Assembly (NCBI RefSeq): GCF_900169145.1
Contig: NZ_FXZD01000005.1
Span: 1 to 64,000 of the forward strand
Length of the DNA: 64,000 nucleotides
Direction: 5' to 3'
DNA from: Brevibacterium antiquum CNRZ 918
GTDB taxonomy: Bacteria; Actinomycetota; Actinomycetes; Actinomycetales; Brevibacteriaceae
The position numbers and the translations under genes were made by a program. Below are positions 8,984-17,880 of this stretch, piece by piece. Under the pieces are notes generated by a model. The model made no database searches, had not been told where the DNA came from, and worked only from the letters and a program-made list of their open reading frames with translations. Position 1 is the stretch's first letter, and each line of letters starts with the position of its first letter.

Positions 8984-8995
8984 TGAGTGTACTCA
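8984..8995. promoter_or_regulatory. TetR operator TGAGTGTACTCA
   Basis: This perfect palindrome (TGAGTG/TACTCA halves) sits in an AT-rich patch of an otherwise very GC-rich region, 60 bp upstream of the dehydrogenase ATG. It matches the site at 4901-4912 at all ten specified positions. Confidence 0.7.
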
Positions 8996-9037
8996 TTTTT
9001 CCGCGCTCGGCAAGGGCGCGGCCCGGCGCCCGCTCCC

Positions 9038-9649
9038 CTAGCGTCCGGGCCACTTCCGCAGCGCGCGGCGGCGAACCGCGCCCGGTCGGCGGGCGCGACC
9101 AGCCCGGCAAGCGCCTCGGGCTCGGCTGGCAGCCCCGCCCGGCGCGCGCCCTCGAGCGCCTTAGCATCGAAGAATCGAAGACCGGCGGGAGGGACCAGAT
9201 CCCCTGGACCTCGCCCAGGAAGATCTGCGCCCCGGCGGACCCGATTTCGGGAAAGGGGCGCAGCAGGCGGCTCAGGGCCGCGGGCTCCGCGTGCCCCGCT
9301 GCGCGCAGCCGGCGCAGGTCACCGCCGTAGTCCGCGAGCAGCTGCTCGGACATGCGGCCCAGGCGGGTGGCAGTGCTCTCGTCGTAGCGGCGGTAGCCGG
9401 CGCGGCGACGCGCTGGCAGTGCGTCGAGGCGCGCATGTGCGCGGGGGTGGTGAGGCCGGCGTCCCACAGCTCACGCGCTGCGGCCACCGCGATGTCCGCC
9501 CCGATCCGCGCGGCCAGGAGGTTGGCGAGCACGAGCAGCTGGAAGAGGGGCGCGGGGCGATCGGCCAGATCGATGCTGGCCTGCTGGGCGTAGGTGGTGC
9601 CGTGCTCGTCGAGGAGGTCGCCCGCGATGCGGGCGAGGGGCTTCGCCAT
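9038..9649 (-). pseudogene. HhH-GPD/endonuclease III-like protein, two frameshifts
   Basis: ATG at 9649 begins MAKPLARIAGDLLDEHG and runs through LFQLLVLANLLAARIGAD. It then loses frame near 9400-9412, where about 11-14 nt seem deleted. The homologous sequence continues in a second frame with GYRRYDESTATRLG and RPFPEIGSAGAQIFLGEVQG. A second shift at 9166-9181 is an exact 8-bp tandem duplication. Removing one copy joins PPVFD directly to AKALEGARRAGLPAEPEALA in the third frame, which ends at TAG 9040-9038. The segments match an actinobacterial endonuclease III-like (HhH-GPD) family of about 200 aa, by recall. Two lesions imply loss of function. Confidence 0.65.
9166..9181. repeat. exact 8-bp tandem duplication (ATCGAAGA x2)
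   Basis: ATCGAAGA is present twice in direct tandem. Deleting one unit restores the reading frame of the surrounding endonuclease-like pseudogene, so this is a recent-looking slippage or duplication lesion. Confidence 0.85.
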
Positions 9650-9682
9650 GGCGCCCACCCTAGGCCAGCCCCCGCATCGTTG

Positions 9683-10503
9683 GTGGAGGTCGCCTTGAGG
9701 CAGCACTGCGACTACTGAAGTACCTGCGCGATACGAAAACGACGTTCTCCATCAAGTCCGTGCTACTCACAATCCTAGTCGGTAACTCCATCGAGAGCTG
9801 GCGCTCCGCGGACGATCCGGAGTAATACGGCGACATCGCGACAGCGCTCGTGCACGTCATCGAAGACCTCAACGACTACCTTCAGTCCAACCCGACGATG
9901 CCGTCGATTTACGATCCGGCAAGCACCGGCCGAGATTTCCGGGAACGATGGGACCAGGATGGATGCTCGAACTTCCGGGCCCAGATTCTCCACTACGCCA
10001 CGAAGATGCGGGAGGCGTACGACGCTGAGACTGTCAACGACTCCGTGGCAGCCTGGCAGGACGCCTTCGGACCGTCGTTCAATAAGCCGGCTGTCGAGGC
10101 TGCGCAGAAGTCGTTGCCCGCCGAGCAGTTCATCGACACAATGCTCCGCATTCCGATCCGATTGGAGAATCGCGTCACCTTGTTCGGAAGGGTCCGCCGC
10201 GCCGGAGTTGTACGAGCGTACGACCTACCCCGCCGCGAAGACCGAGTGCAGAAGGATCGAACAATCGACTTCGAATTGCGAGACCTAGATGTCACAGGAC
10301 CTTACGAGGTCTATTGGAAAGTGAAGAACCACGGTTCGGAAGCTGTCCAGGCAGGCCAGCCACGTGGTGACGTCATAGTGGGCGGGGACACCCGATACGA
10401 GAGCACGGCGTTTGTGGGGAGCCACTACGTCGAGATGTACATCGTCCAGAACAACGTCTGCGTCGCCAAGGATCGCCAACCAGTGATCATTCAACCGCGC
10501 TGA
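9683..10503 (+). pseudogene. CBASS CD-NTase remnant (C-terminal part with AGS-C sensor)
   Basis: The frame reads LLKYLRDTKTTFSIKSVLLT, then a TAA at 9823-9825. It continues in the same frame through SIYDPASTGRDFRERW to a C-terminal block: YEVYWKVKNHG, then RGDVIVGGDTRYESTAFVG, then HYVEMYIVQNNVCVAKDR. That block is the AGS-C (adenylyl/guanylyl and SMODS C-terminal sensor) domain of bacterial cGAS-like nucleotidyltransferases, which make cyclic nucleotides in anti-phage CBASS. The N-terminal catalytic part (GS and DxD motifs) is absent, cut off at the right edge of the GC-rich block near 9683. A GTG at 9850 could start a 217-aa fragment without a catalytic site. No effector or cap gene follows before ychF. 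I am confident in the AGS-C assignment and in its being non-functional. Confidence 0.8.
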
Positions 10504-10695
10504 GACGCTCTCCAACACCCACCGTCGCCAAGACCTTGGCAACGATGCCGCCGAGGTTCTTGTCCGTCTAAGGAGCGGCCTGCTTGGCCTTCGCCCGTCT
10601 GACAGCCCACCGGGGACAATGGTGGTGTGAGCAGCTCCAACTTCTTCGACAGGTTGCTTGCCGATACATGAAATTGCTCGTCCCCACGCCAGAGG

Positions 10696-11781
10696 TTAGA
10701 TTGAAAACCTAAACTCCACCACATCGCCGTCGGCCATCACATAGTCTTTGCCTTCCATCCGGACCTTGCCGGCGGATTTGGCAGCGGCCATGGTGCCGTT
10801 GGCATCGAGGTCGTCGAATGAGACCACCTCGGCCTTGATGAAGCCCTTCTGGAAGTCGGTGTGGATGACTCCGGCTGCTTCGGGGGCCGTCGCGCCCTTC
10901 GGGATCGTCCAGGCACGGGATTCCTTGGGCCCAGCGGTCAGATAGGTCTGCAGACCCAAGGTGTCGAAGCCGACGCGTGCCAGCTTGTCCAGACCGGCTT
11001 CCTCCTGCCCGGTCGATTCCAGCATCTCCCGGGCCTCTTCTTCGTCGAGTTCGGAGAGCTCCGACTCGAACTTGGCGTCCAAGAAGATCGCTTCGACCGG
11101 GGCCACCAGAGCACGCATCTCAGCCTTCTTCTCTTCATCGGCGAGCACATCGTCGTCGACGTTGAAGACATAGAGGAACGGCTTGACGGTCATCAGCTGC
11201 AGTTCGCGCAGCTGCGTGACATCGAATTTGTCGGCCTGCATCGCCTGGAAAAGGGTCTTTCCGCTCTCGAGGATCTCCACGGCGGCATCGATGACGGTCA
11301 GCTGTTCTGCCGGTGCACGCTTGCCCTTCACTTCTTTTTCGATCCTCGGCCGCGCCTTCTCCAAGGTCTGCAGGTCCGCGAGGATGAGCTCAGTGTTGAT
11401 GGTGTCGATGTCGTCGGCGGGGCTGATCTTGCCCTCGACGTGAATGACATCGTCATCGACGAAACCGCGGATGACCTGGCAGATCGCTTCCGCCTCGCGG
11501 ATGTTAGCCAGGAACTGGTTGCCCAGGCCTTCGCCTTCGGACGCGCCTCGGACGATCCCGGCAATATCGACGAAGTCGACGGTTGCATTGAGGATGCGTT
11601 CGGAGCTGAAGATCTCTGCCAGTCGAGTGAGTCGCGCGTCGGGCAACGGCACCACGCCGACGTTCGGTTCGATCGTCGCAAACGGGTAGTTCGCCGCGAG
11701 AACTTGGTTCTTGGTCAATGCATTAAACATGGTCGACTTGCCGACATTGGGCAGTCCCACGATTCCGATAGTTAGAGCCAC
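10696..11781 (-). CDS. ychF: redox-regulated ATPase YchF
   Basis: This 361-aa OBG-family P-loop protein binds ATP rather than GTP and associates with ribosomes in stress responses. The G1 motif GLPNVGKST is at residues 8-16, then [20 protein letters not shown] (switch/G3) and FLYVFNVDD in place of the usual GTPase NKxD, as expected for YchF. The C-terminal TGS domain includes [16 protein letters not shown] and ends [15 protein letters not shown]. The start is GTG at 11781, supported by a -10 at 11790-11795 with leaderless spacing. It is divergent from rmuC. The 192 bp between the CD-NTase remnant and its stop holds no supportable gene apart from a 14-codon fragment at 10627. Confidence 0.97.
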   Translation of the reverse strand: MALTIGIVGLPNVGKSTMFNALTKNQVLAANYPFATIEPNVGVVPLPDARLTRLAEIFSSERILNATVDFVDIAGIVRGASEGEGLGNQFLANIREAEAICQVIRGFVDDDVIHVEGKISPADDIDTINTELILADLQTLEKARPRIEKEVKGKRAPAEQLTVIDAAVEILESGKTLFQAMQADKFDVTQLRELQLMTVKPFLYVFNVDDDVLADEEKKAEMRALVAPVEAIFLDAKFESELSELDEEEAREMLESTGQEEAGLDKLARVGFDTLGLQTYLTAGPKESRAWTIPKGATAPEAAGVIHTDFQKGFIKAEVVSFDDLDANGTMAAAKSAGKVRMEGKDYVMADGDVVEFRFSI

Positions 11782-11789
11782 GGTAGCTA

Positions 11790-11795
11790 AGTCTA
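11790..11795 (-). promoter_or_regulatory. -10 hexamer TAGACT for ychF
   Basis: On the minus strand, TAGACT ends 8 nt before the GTG start of ychF. With no ribosome-binding site between, this suggests a leaderless transcript and supports the GTG start. Confidence 0.45.
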
Positions 11796-11854
11796 TCCCG
11801 CCGCCGAGGTGCGGGTCTAAATCTCGTGTCAGTGCCGTCTGTCACGCTCGAGTC

Positions 11855-13039
11855 ATGAATTCTTTCCCCACCGCTGGACTTCCCATCGTCTTCATCCTGG
11901 CGATCATCATCAGCGCCGCCCTCGGCTTCCTCCTCGGTCGCGCGCACATGCGTTCTCGCTATATCGAGCGACTCACCAGAGCAGAGACCACGTCTCGGAT
12001 CCTCACCAGCCGGACGGAGGATCTGGAAGCCGATGCGCAGATGGCCGGTGAGATCACCGCTGCAATCGGGCCGCTGGCGGCAAGCGTCAACCATCTGCAG
12101 GAGAATCTTCAGGCTCAGGACCGAACTCAGCTCGAGCAGATCACTCGCCTCAATACGCAGATCGGCCACCTCAGCCAACAGAATCTCCGGTTGCAGGAGT
12201 CGACGGGTTCACTGGCCAGTGCCCTGAACTCGACGACTCAGCGCGGTGACTGGGGTGAAGTCCAGCTCAGACGAATCGTCGAATATGCGGGACTCCTCCC
12301 CCATGTGGACTTTGAGACACAGGTCAGCAGCGTGCGTGATGGTAAACGCCATCGACCCGATATGACCGTCAACCTACCCGGAGGCGGAACGATCATCATC
12401 GATGCCAAGACGCCGCTGTCAGCTCGCATGGACGACGCAGATGCCAGCGATGAAGATCATGCTCGAGCACTTCTGCGCCATATCGATTCTCTGGCGTCCA
12501 AGGAGTATTGGAAGTCCTTCGACACCGCGCCGGATTTCGTCGTCTGCTTCGTCCCCACGGACGGACTGCTGTCCGCGGCGGCATCGACCTATCCGAAGAT
12601 GATCGATCATGCTCTCGGCAAGAACGTCGTGCTCGCCTCCCCCGCCACGCTTCTGGTCCTGCTCAAGACCGTGGCGCTCAATTGGCGGCACGCGGACATG
12701 AGCACATCTGCGGCTGAGGTCCTCAAGCTCGGCACCGAACTCTACGAACGCATCGGCACGTTGGTCACCCACGTGACGCGAATGGGCTCGAGTCTCGACC
12801 GCTCGGTTGAGGACTACAACCGTTTCGTATCGTCGTTGGAATCACGGTTCCTCGTCACGGCCCGGAAGTTTCCATCCACGGGAATCGTCGCGACCGAGCT
12901 GGACACAGTAGCGGAGCTTGACTCACGTAGCCGTGGGATCAGCGCTGAAGAACTCTCGCGGCCACGCTTCTCAGGACAAGATCTTTTCGCGACACCAGAC
13001 CGGAATGATCTGCGCGGTCGCCACACCGGCACCGATTAG
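11855..13039 (+). CDS. rmuC: DNA recombination protein RmuC
   Basis: This is a 394-aa RmuC-family protein, thought to limit inversions at repeats through a nuclease-like domain. Residues about 7-28 (GLPIVFILAIIISAALGFLL) form an N-terminal membrane anchor, followed by a long coiled coil to about 120. The RmuC core has RGDWGEVQLRRIVEYAGLL, then MTVNLPGGGTIIIDAKTPL and a later FVPTDGLLSAA. The IDAK motif is part of the PD-(D/E)XK-like site. I chose the ATG at 11855 because it begins at the membrane anchor, although the open frame extends upstream. It is divergent from ychF and its end lies 13 bp from the convergent ispH. Confidence 0.93.
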   Translation: MNSFPTAGLPIVFILAIIISAALGFLLGRAHMRSRYIERLTRAETTSRILTSRTEDLEADAQMAGEITAAIGPLAASVNHLQENLQAQDRTQLEQITRLNTQIGHLSQQNLRLQESTGSLASALNSTTQRGDWGEVQLRRIVEYAGLLPHVDFETQVSSVRDGKRHRPDMTVNLPGGGTIIIDAKTPLSARMDDADASDEDHARALLRHIDSLASKEYWKSFDTAPDFVVCFVPTDGLLSAAASTYPKMIDHALGKNVVLASPATLLVLLKTVALNWRHADMSTSAAEVLKLGTELYERIGTLVTHVTRMGSSLDRSVEDYNRFVSSLESRFLVTARKFPSTGIVATELDTVAELDSRSRGISAEELSRPRFSGQDLFATPDRNDLRGRHTGTD

Positions 13040-13052
13040 GGAACGGGCCTAT

Positions 13053-14132
13053 CTAGATGAGGTCGTGCTTCCGGTCGGCACCGTCGCGCTTGTTCGAGGT
13101 CTTCTCGCCTGCGGCCTTGAGATCTTTGCGCAGTTCGCGAGGCAGGGAGAACATGATGTCTTCCTCTGCCGTGACGATTTCCTCGACCGAGCCGAAACCG
13201 TACTCGGCCAACAGCTTCAGAAGATCCTGAACCAGCCCTTCTGGCACGCTCGCTCCTGAGGTCACTCCGACAGACGCGACATCATGGAACCAGGTTTCGT
13301 CGACCTCACGAGCGAAATCGACGCGACGCGCGTCCTTAGCCCCATGTTCCAGAGCAACTTCGACAAGACGCACGGAATTCGACGAGTTGGCCGAGCCGAC
13401 GACCAGAACCAGATCGGACTGCGGGGCGATCTTCTTCACCGCCACCTGCCGGTTCGACGTGGCATAGCAGATGTCATCGCTTGGAGGGTCCTGCAGGTGT
13501 GGGAACCGTCCGCGCAGGATATCGACCGTGGCCATCGTTTCGTCGACACTCAACGTCGTCTGTGAAAGCCAGACCAGGCTCTGTGCATCGTCGATCTCGA
13601 CAGTCTTGGCTTCTTCCGGGTTCTGGATCAGCGTGATGTCGTCGGGAACCTCTCCCATGGTGCCTTCGACCTCTTCGTGACCTGCGTGACCGACAAGCAG
13701 AATGTGGTAGCCGTCGCGGGCGAAGCGGACGGCCTCGCGGTGGACCTTCGTGACCAAAGGGCACGTGGCGTCGATTGTGGACAGCTCACGTGCGGCAGCC
13801 TCGGCGTGGACCGCAGGCGAGACACCGTGGGCGGAGAACACGAGCCGGGCCCCCTCGGGAACTTCGTCAGTCTCGTTGACGAAGACAGCGCCGCGTTCGG
13901 ACAGAGTGTCGACCACGTGCCGGTTGTGCACAATCTCCTTGCGCACATAGACAGGAGCACCGTAGTGCTCGAGTGCACGCTCGACGGCGATCACTGCGCG
14001 GTCGACACCGGCACAGTATCCGCGCGGGGCCGCCAGAAGGACCTTCTGGTCAGCGCCTTCGGGCGTCCGGATATCCTCCGGGGCAAGACGTTTGCGCGGA
14101 ATGGTGGGCATGGGTACAGATACGGCAGTCAC
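13053..14132 (-). CDS. ispH: 4-hydroxy-3-methylbut-2-enyl diphosphate reductase
   Basis: IspH (LytB) is the last enzyme of the MEP isoprenoid pathway. It reduces HMBPP to IPP and DMAPP with a [4Fe-4S] cluster. The three cluster cysteines are visible: C40 in [12 protein letters not shown]124 in [11 protein letters not shown] and C222 in [11 protein letters not shown]. The substrate-binding SANSSNS motif and the AHG and GHAGHEE histidines are also present. The 359-aa length is slightly long for the family because of a basic N-terminal 30 residues. The start is GTG at 14132, with a -10 TAAACT placed 6 nt upstream. It is divergent from xseA, as in mycobacteria. Confidence 0.97.
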   Translation of the reverse strand: MTAVSVPMPTIPRKRLAPEDIRTPEGADQKVLLAAPRGYCAGVDRAVIAVERALEHYGAPVYVRKEIVHNRHVVDTLSERGAVFVNETDEVPEGARLVFSAHGVSPAVHAEAAARELSTIDATCPLVTKVHREAVRFARDGYHILLVGHAGHEEVEGTMGEVPDDITLIQNPEEAKTVEIDDAQSLVWLSQTTLSVDETMATVDILRGRFPHLQDPPSDDICYATSNRQVAVKKIAPQSDLVLVVGSANSSNSVRLVEVALEHGAKDARRVDFAREVDETWFHDVASVGVTSGASVPEGLVQDLLKLLAEYGFGSVEEIVTAEEDIMFSLPRELRKDLKAAGEKTSNKRDGADRKHDLI

Positions 14133-14138
14133 AAGCTC

Positions 14139-14144
14139 AGTTTA
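14139..14144 (-). promoter_or_regulatory. -10 hexamer TAAACT, leaderless ispH
   Basis: TAAACT on the minus strand is separated from the ispH GTG by exactly 6 nt (GAGCTT), with no Shine-Dalgarno sequence. Confidence 0.5.
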
Positions 14145-14278
14145 GGCCGAGGACCTGAACAACGGCTACAAAGGTGAAGCAATCCACATCATCCCCCTCA
14201 CCGATGGCGTTCCCGCGCGGCGCTCATTCCTCATGTCACCACCGTTCGTTAGGGTGGTGGACTGGAAGGGGAGACAAC

Positions 14279-15589
14279 ATGGCGCAACGAATTTCCGGCA
14301 CTCCCGGGACTCTCGGCGAAACGCTCGAGACTCAGGAGCTGGCCGCGACAGCAGGCGAGACGACGGCAGAGAACCCGTGGCCCCTGAGTCTGCTCTCAAG
14401 CAAGATGAAGTCCTATATCGATCGTATGTCGAGCGTATGGATCGAGGGACAGGTCGTCGAGCTCAACCACCGCGGCAAGGCCAGCTATCTGACTCTGCGC
14501 GACACCGATGTCGAGATGTCACTGCCGGTGCAGATCTGGAAGAACGTGCTTGAACGCACCGGTGCACCACTGTCGGAAGGCAGTCATGTCGTCGCCAACC
14601 TCAAGGCTGATTTCTGGACGAAGACCGGTCGTCTGACCATGCGTGCCAATGACATCCGGGCCGTCGGCCTCGGCGAACTTCTTGCCCGACTCGAGCGGCT
14701 GAAGAAACAGCTCGGCGCAGAAGGCCTGTTCGACCCGAACCGGAAGAAGCGTCTGCCGTTCCTGCCCAATCGGATCGGCCTCATCACCGGCAGGGATTCC
14801 GATGCGCAGAAGGACGTCGTTCGCAACGTCGCTCTGCGCTGGCCGGCCGCCGAATTCGAAATCCGCAACTGCGCCGTGCAGGGACCCGATGCGGTGCCAG
14901 GTGTGATGAAGAATCTGGCCGAACTCGATGCCGATCCACAGATCGACATCATCGTCATCGCTCGCGGGGGCGGGAGCATGGAGGACCTGTTGCCGTTCTC
15001 CAACGAGGCTCTGGTCCGAGCGGTGTCTGAGGCGAACACCCCCATCGTGTCGGCAATCGGTCACGAAGCCGACCGCCCGATCCTCGACGAAGTCGCTGAC
15101 ATGCGCGCATCAACTCCCACCGATGCAGCCAAACGCATCGTGCCCGATGTATCCGAGGAGGCGATGAACCTACTGCGCGCTCGGGCTGAACTCGATGCCG
15201 CCGTCAATCGGATCATCGACCGGGAGCAGGAGATGCTCACCGCAGTCCGCTCACGCCCGGTCCTTGCCGAGCCTCAGACCATGGTGGATGCGCACGAAGA
15301 GCAGCTGCGACTGGTCCGTCGACGCAGTCTCCAAGCGACCACGACGCGCATCATGCAGGGGCAGACCGAGATCAGCCATCTGCGTTCACAGGCACGTTCA
15401 CTTTCACCCTTGCGGACCCTCGAACGCGGCTACGCCGTCGTCCAAAACGACGATGGTCAGGCCATCAGAGACTCAGCCGAGGTAGTCACCGGCGCCGGCG
15501 TCCACGTCCGTGTCGCTCGCGGACGCTTTGACGCCGAGGTGACAGCGGTGCAGGAGAGCACCGATGACAGTCGAGCCTCCGAGCACTAA
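14279..15589 (+). CDS. xseA: exodeoxyribonuclease VII large subunit
   Basis: This is the 436-aa large subunit of exonuclease VII, which degrades single-stranded DNA from both ends in repair. An N-terminal OB fold (SSVWIEGQVVELNHRGKASYL, about 50-70) is followed by the catalytic domain with PNRIGLITGRDSDAQKDV, then IARGGGSMEDL, then SAIGHEADRPI. The C-terminus has the RGYAVVQ motif. I chose the ATG at 14279 because it has the strong ribosome site GGAAGGGGAG, although the frame is open to 14174. The small subunit follows 48 bp downstream and the two form one operon. ispH is divergent. Confidence 0.96.
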   Translation: MAQRISGTPGTLGETLETQELAATAGETTAENPWPLSLLSSKMKSYIDRMSSVWIEGQVVELNHRGKASYLTLRDTDVEMSLPVQIWKNVLERTGAPLSEGSHVVANLKADFWTKTGRLTMRANDIRAVGLGELLARLERLKKQLGAEGLFDPNRKKRLPFLPNRIGLITGRDSDAQKDVVRNVALRWPAAEFEIRNCAVQGPDAVPGVMKNLAELDADPQIDIIVIARGGGSMEDLLPFSNEALVRAVSEANTPIVSAIGHEADRPILDEVADMRASTPTDAAKRIVPDVSEEAMNLLRARAELDAAVNRIIDREQEMLTAVRSRPVLAEPQTMVDAHEEQLRLVRRRSLQATTTRIMQGQTEISHLRSQARSLSPLRTLERGYAVVQNDDGQAIRDSAEVVTGAGVHVRVARGRFDAEVTAVQESTDDSRASEH

Positions 15590-15637
15590 CAGCATCTAGC
15601 CCAATCACACTCGATCAATCCCACGAAGGACACAATC

Positions 15638-15877
15638 ATGACAGAACCGACAGTCCAGCAGACCCCGGCCGACATCAACTCCCTCAGCTACGAGCAGGCT
15701 CGCGAAGAGCTGGTCGGAATCGTCAAACGACTCGAAGCCGGAAATCTCCCTTTGGAGGATTCGCTGAGTCTGTGGGAACGCGGCGAGGCTTTGGCCGACC
15801 GTTGCCAGGGGTGGCTCGATGGGGCACGGGAACGCCTTGACAAGGCGCGCGAAGAATCTTCAGACGACGAGGACTGA
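15638..15877 (+). CDS. xseB: exodeoxyribonuclease VII small subunit
   Basis: The 79-aa XseB helical-hairpin subunit coats and regulates XseA. The family pattern SYEQAREELVGIVKRLEAG, then LPLEDSLSLWERGEALADRC is present at residues about 15-54, with an acidic tail ESSDDED. ATG follows a GAAGGA ribosome site. It is the second gene after xseA and ends 3 bp from the stop of the convergent DUF4245 gene. Confidence 0.95.
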   Translation: MTEPTVQQTPADINSLSYEQAREELVGIVKRLEAGNLPLEDSLSLWERGEALADRCQGWLDGARERLDKAREESSDDED

Positions 15878-15880
15878 GCC

Positions 15881-16450
15881 TCAGCTCAGCTGTTCGGCGA
15901 CCTGCTTCGCGAAGGAGTCGATGGTCTCGGGAGTCGCGATTGCGGTGATGACGACGAAGGTGTCGCCCTTGCCTGTAACCCAGTATTCCTTGGCGTCTTC
16001 GGTCCGATAGATCTGGAAGTCCGAGCCGCCGACGGTCACCGTCTCAGCGGCAACTGCATCGTCGACTTGGTTCTCAGCCCAGTTCTCGGTGGCCTTCGCC
16101 TGCTCGATGCTCACCCATTGCCGTTCGGTGCCGATGAAGGACATATACCAGGAGGTGTAGTCGGATTCGCCCACGCGGTCCAGGCTCGCCTCGTTCGAAG
16201 TCCATCCACTCGGGATTTCAGGCACGATGAGTTCGAAGTCGGCACTGTCCTCGGATTGCTCCGCAATAGTCTGGTAGTCGACCACGCGCTGGGAGTCGAC
16301 CTCCGGTTGCGGCGCGATCAGCAGAACCACTGCGACGACGGCCAGACAGGCCAAGATCGCGATGATCATGTTGACCCAGTTCGAGTTATTCCGCAGGAAG
16401 CGCATCTCTTCTCTGGACCCCGGGAGCATCACTTCGGACTCGTCAGCCAT
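15881..16450 (-). CDS. DUF4245 single-pass membrane protein
   Basis: This 189-aa actinobacterial DUF4245 protein is of unknown function. One transmembrane helix ([22 protein letters not shown], about residues 23-44) is followed by an extracytoplasmic domain with [18 protein letters not shown] and [20 protein letters not shown] near the C-terminus. I chose the ATG at 16450, which is preceded by GGGAG. Upstream GTG/ATG starts up to 16651 in the same frame are possible and would add about 45-67 residues, overlapping the promoter of the divergent glpX. The DUF4245-glpX-fum arrangement matches the mycobacterial Rv1100-Rv1098c order from memory. Confidence 0.85.
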   Translation of the reverse strand: MADESEVMLPGSREEMRFLRNNSNWVNMIIAILACLAVVAVVLLIAPQPEVDSQRVVDYQTIAEQSEDSADFELIVPEIPSGWTSNEASLDRVGESDYTSWYMSFIGTERQWVSIEQAKATENWAENQVDDAVAAETVTVGGSDFQIYRTEDAKEYWVTGKGDTFVVITAIATPETIDSFAKQVAEQLS

Positions 16451-16659
16451 TGGCACTCCCTTGGAACTGGCATCCGTGCGTGTCACGGGCGCCTGCGCTC
16501 CCTCAGCGTAGGTTTCGGATTGGGCGTTCACATCGCCATTGTCCTCGCGGATGCCGCCAAGGGCCAATCCTGGGCGGGCATTCATGGTGGAGGCCACAGG
16601 GACGGAACGAAATCGTCCCGATGTCGGCGCCGAACGTGTGGGGTGGCACAATTGGACTT

Positions 16660-17784
16660 ATGAGTGACTCCAATGAATCTGCTGACGTGAAATCTCATCA
16701 TGACCGAGGCCGAGTGGATGCCGAGGCCCCTCCGGTAGCTGTGACCGATGCCTGGTCCCAGAAGGCACAGGTCGGAGCAGACGCCCCCGACCGCAACCTC
16801 GCCCTCGAACTCGTCAGAGTCACCGAGGCCGCCGCCATTGCAGCCGCCCCCTGGGTGGGCCGCGGCGACAAGATCGCTGCCGACGGTGCCGCTGTTGCTG
16901 CAATGCGCAACGTCATCTCGACTGTGCGCATGGCCGGACGAGTCGTCATCGGCGAAGGTGAGAAGGACGAAGCGCCGATGCTCTTCAACGGTGAGCAGAT
17001 CGGCGACGGCGAAGGCGCCCACTGCGATGTGGCTGTGGACCCGATCGACGGCACCCGTCTGACCGCGCTGGGGATGCCCAACGCGATTTCGGTCATGGCG
17101 GTCACCGAAGATGGTGCCATGTACGACCCGTCAGCCGTCTTCTACATGGAGAAGCTCGTCACTGGCCCTGCTGCCGCTGACGCCGTCGACCTGCGCCTGC
17201 CTGTGGCAGAGAACATCCGCCGTGTAGCGAAGGGCAAAGGCACAAACGATCCGGCCTCTGTGACCGTGATGATCCTCGATCGTCCGCGCCATCAGAAGAT
17301 GATCGATGAGATCCGTGCTGCAGGAGCACGCATCCAGCTCATCACCGACGGCGATGTCGCCGGCGCCATCGCCGCCTGCCGTCCCGGAACCGGTGTTGAC
17401 ATGCTGATGGGCATCGGCGGCACCCCCGAAGGCATCATCACCGCCTGCGCGATCAAGGCACTGGGCGGAGTCATCCAGGGCCGTCTGTGGCCGCAGGACG
17501 ATTCCGAGCGTGAGGCTGCAGCCGCAGCCGGACTCGATGTCGACAAGGTGCTCAACACCGATGATCTCGTCACCGGTGACAACTGCTACTTCGTGGCCAC
17601 TGGCATCACCAACGGTGATCTGCTCGACGGTGTGAAGTTCGACGGCGGACACGTCACCACTCACTCGCTGGTAATGCGCTCCAAGTCCGGAACCGTGCGT
17701 TCGGTCTTCGCCGAGCATCAGGCGGCGAAGACCCATTCGTATGTCGAAGCTGCCGAAGAGGCGGCTCGCCGCGGACTCATCTGA
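16660..17784 (+). CDS. glpX: fructose-1,6-bisphosphatase class II
   Basis: GlpX hydrolyses fructose-1,6-bisphosphate to fructose-6-phosphate in gluconeogenesis and depends on Mg/Mn. This 374-aa protein has [10 protein letters not shown] (99-108) and the lithium-sensitive phosphatase motif DPIDGT at 127-132, then [10 protein letters not shown]. Length and motifs match actinobacterial GlpX, often the only FBPase in these organisms. The ATG at 16660 has no ribosome site. A -10-like CACAAT ends 7 nt before it, suggesting a leaderless or near-leaderless message. The frame upstream to 16450 is non-coding antisense of DUF4245. Beta-carbonic anhydrase and fumarase follow. Confidence 0.97.
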   Translation: MSDSNESADVKSHHDRGRVDAEAPPVAVTDAWSQKAQVGADAPDRNLALELVRVTEAAAIAAAPWVGRGDKIAADGAAVAAMRNVISTVRMAGRVVIGEGEKDEAPMLFNGEQIGDGEGAHCDVAVDPIDGTRLTALGMPNAISVMAVTEDGAMYDPSAVFYMEKLVTGPAAADAVDLRLPVAENIRRVAKGKGTNDPASVTVMILDRPRHQKMIDEIRAAGARIQLITDGDVAGAIAACRPGTGVDMLMGIGGTPEGIITACAIKALGGVIQGRLWPQDDSEREAAAAAGLDVDKVLNTDDLVTGDNCYFVATGITNGDLLDGVKFDGGHVTTHSLVMRSKSGTVRSVFAEHQAAKTHSYVEAAEEAARRGLI

Positions 17785-17880
17785 GCCTCGGCCTCTGGCC
17801 TCCACACCTCATCACCGTCGACACCGGACGCAACCGATTCGACCCCCTGACCTCACAACCCGGAAGTAGGTTCTTGACCG

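Larger units (their letters stand above)
3994..9682. other. GC-rich transferred block with decaying genes
   Basis: Between the cut recombinase and the cut CD-NTase the base composition rises sharply, and third codon positions are almost all G or C, unlike the genes on either side. The block carries tetR, oleate hydratase, mug and DUF2254 fragments, a dehydrogenase and a broken endonuclease. The stretch from 3994 to 4152 has no gene that I can call. A short open frame there (FSDGAISPALLGEDLTVG) may be the tail of another lost gene. I infer transfer from an actinobacterium of higher GC, followed by decay. The exact ends are uncertain by some tens of bases, and I see no flanking repeats. Confidence 0.6.

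Noticed and set aside
8925-9467. N-terminal extension of the dehydrogenase frame to 467 aa
   Set aside because: The extension is antisense and partly the second frame of the endonuclease pseudogene. The GAGGAGG ribosome site places the true start at 8924.
10627-10671. 14-codon frame (SSSNFFDRLLADT) after the CD-NTase remnant
   Set aside because: It could be the first codons of a lost CBASS effector gene, but it is too short to judge.
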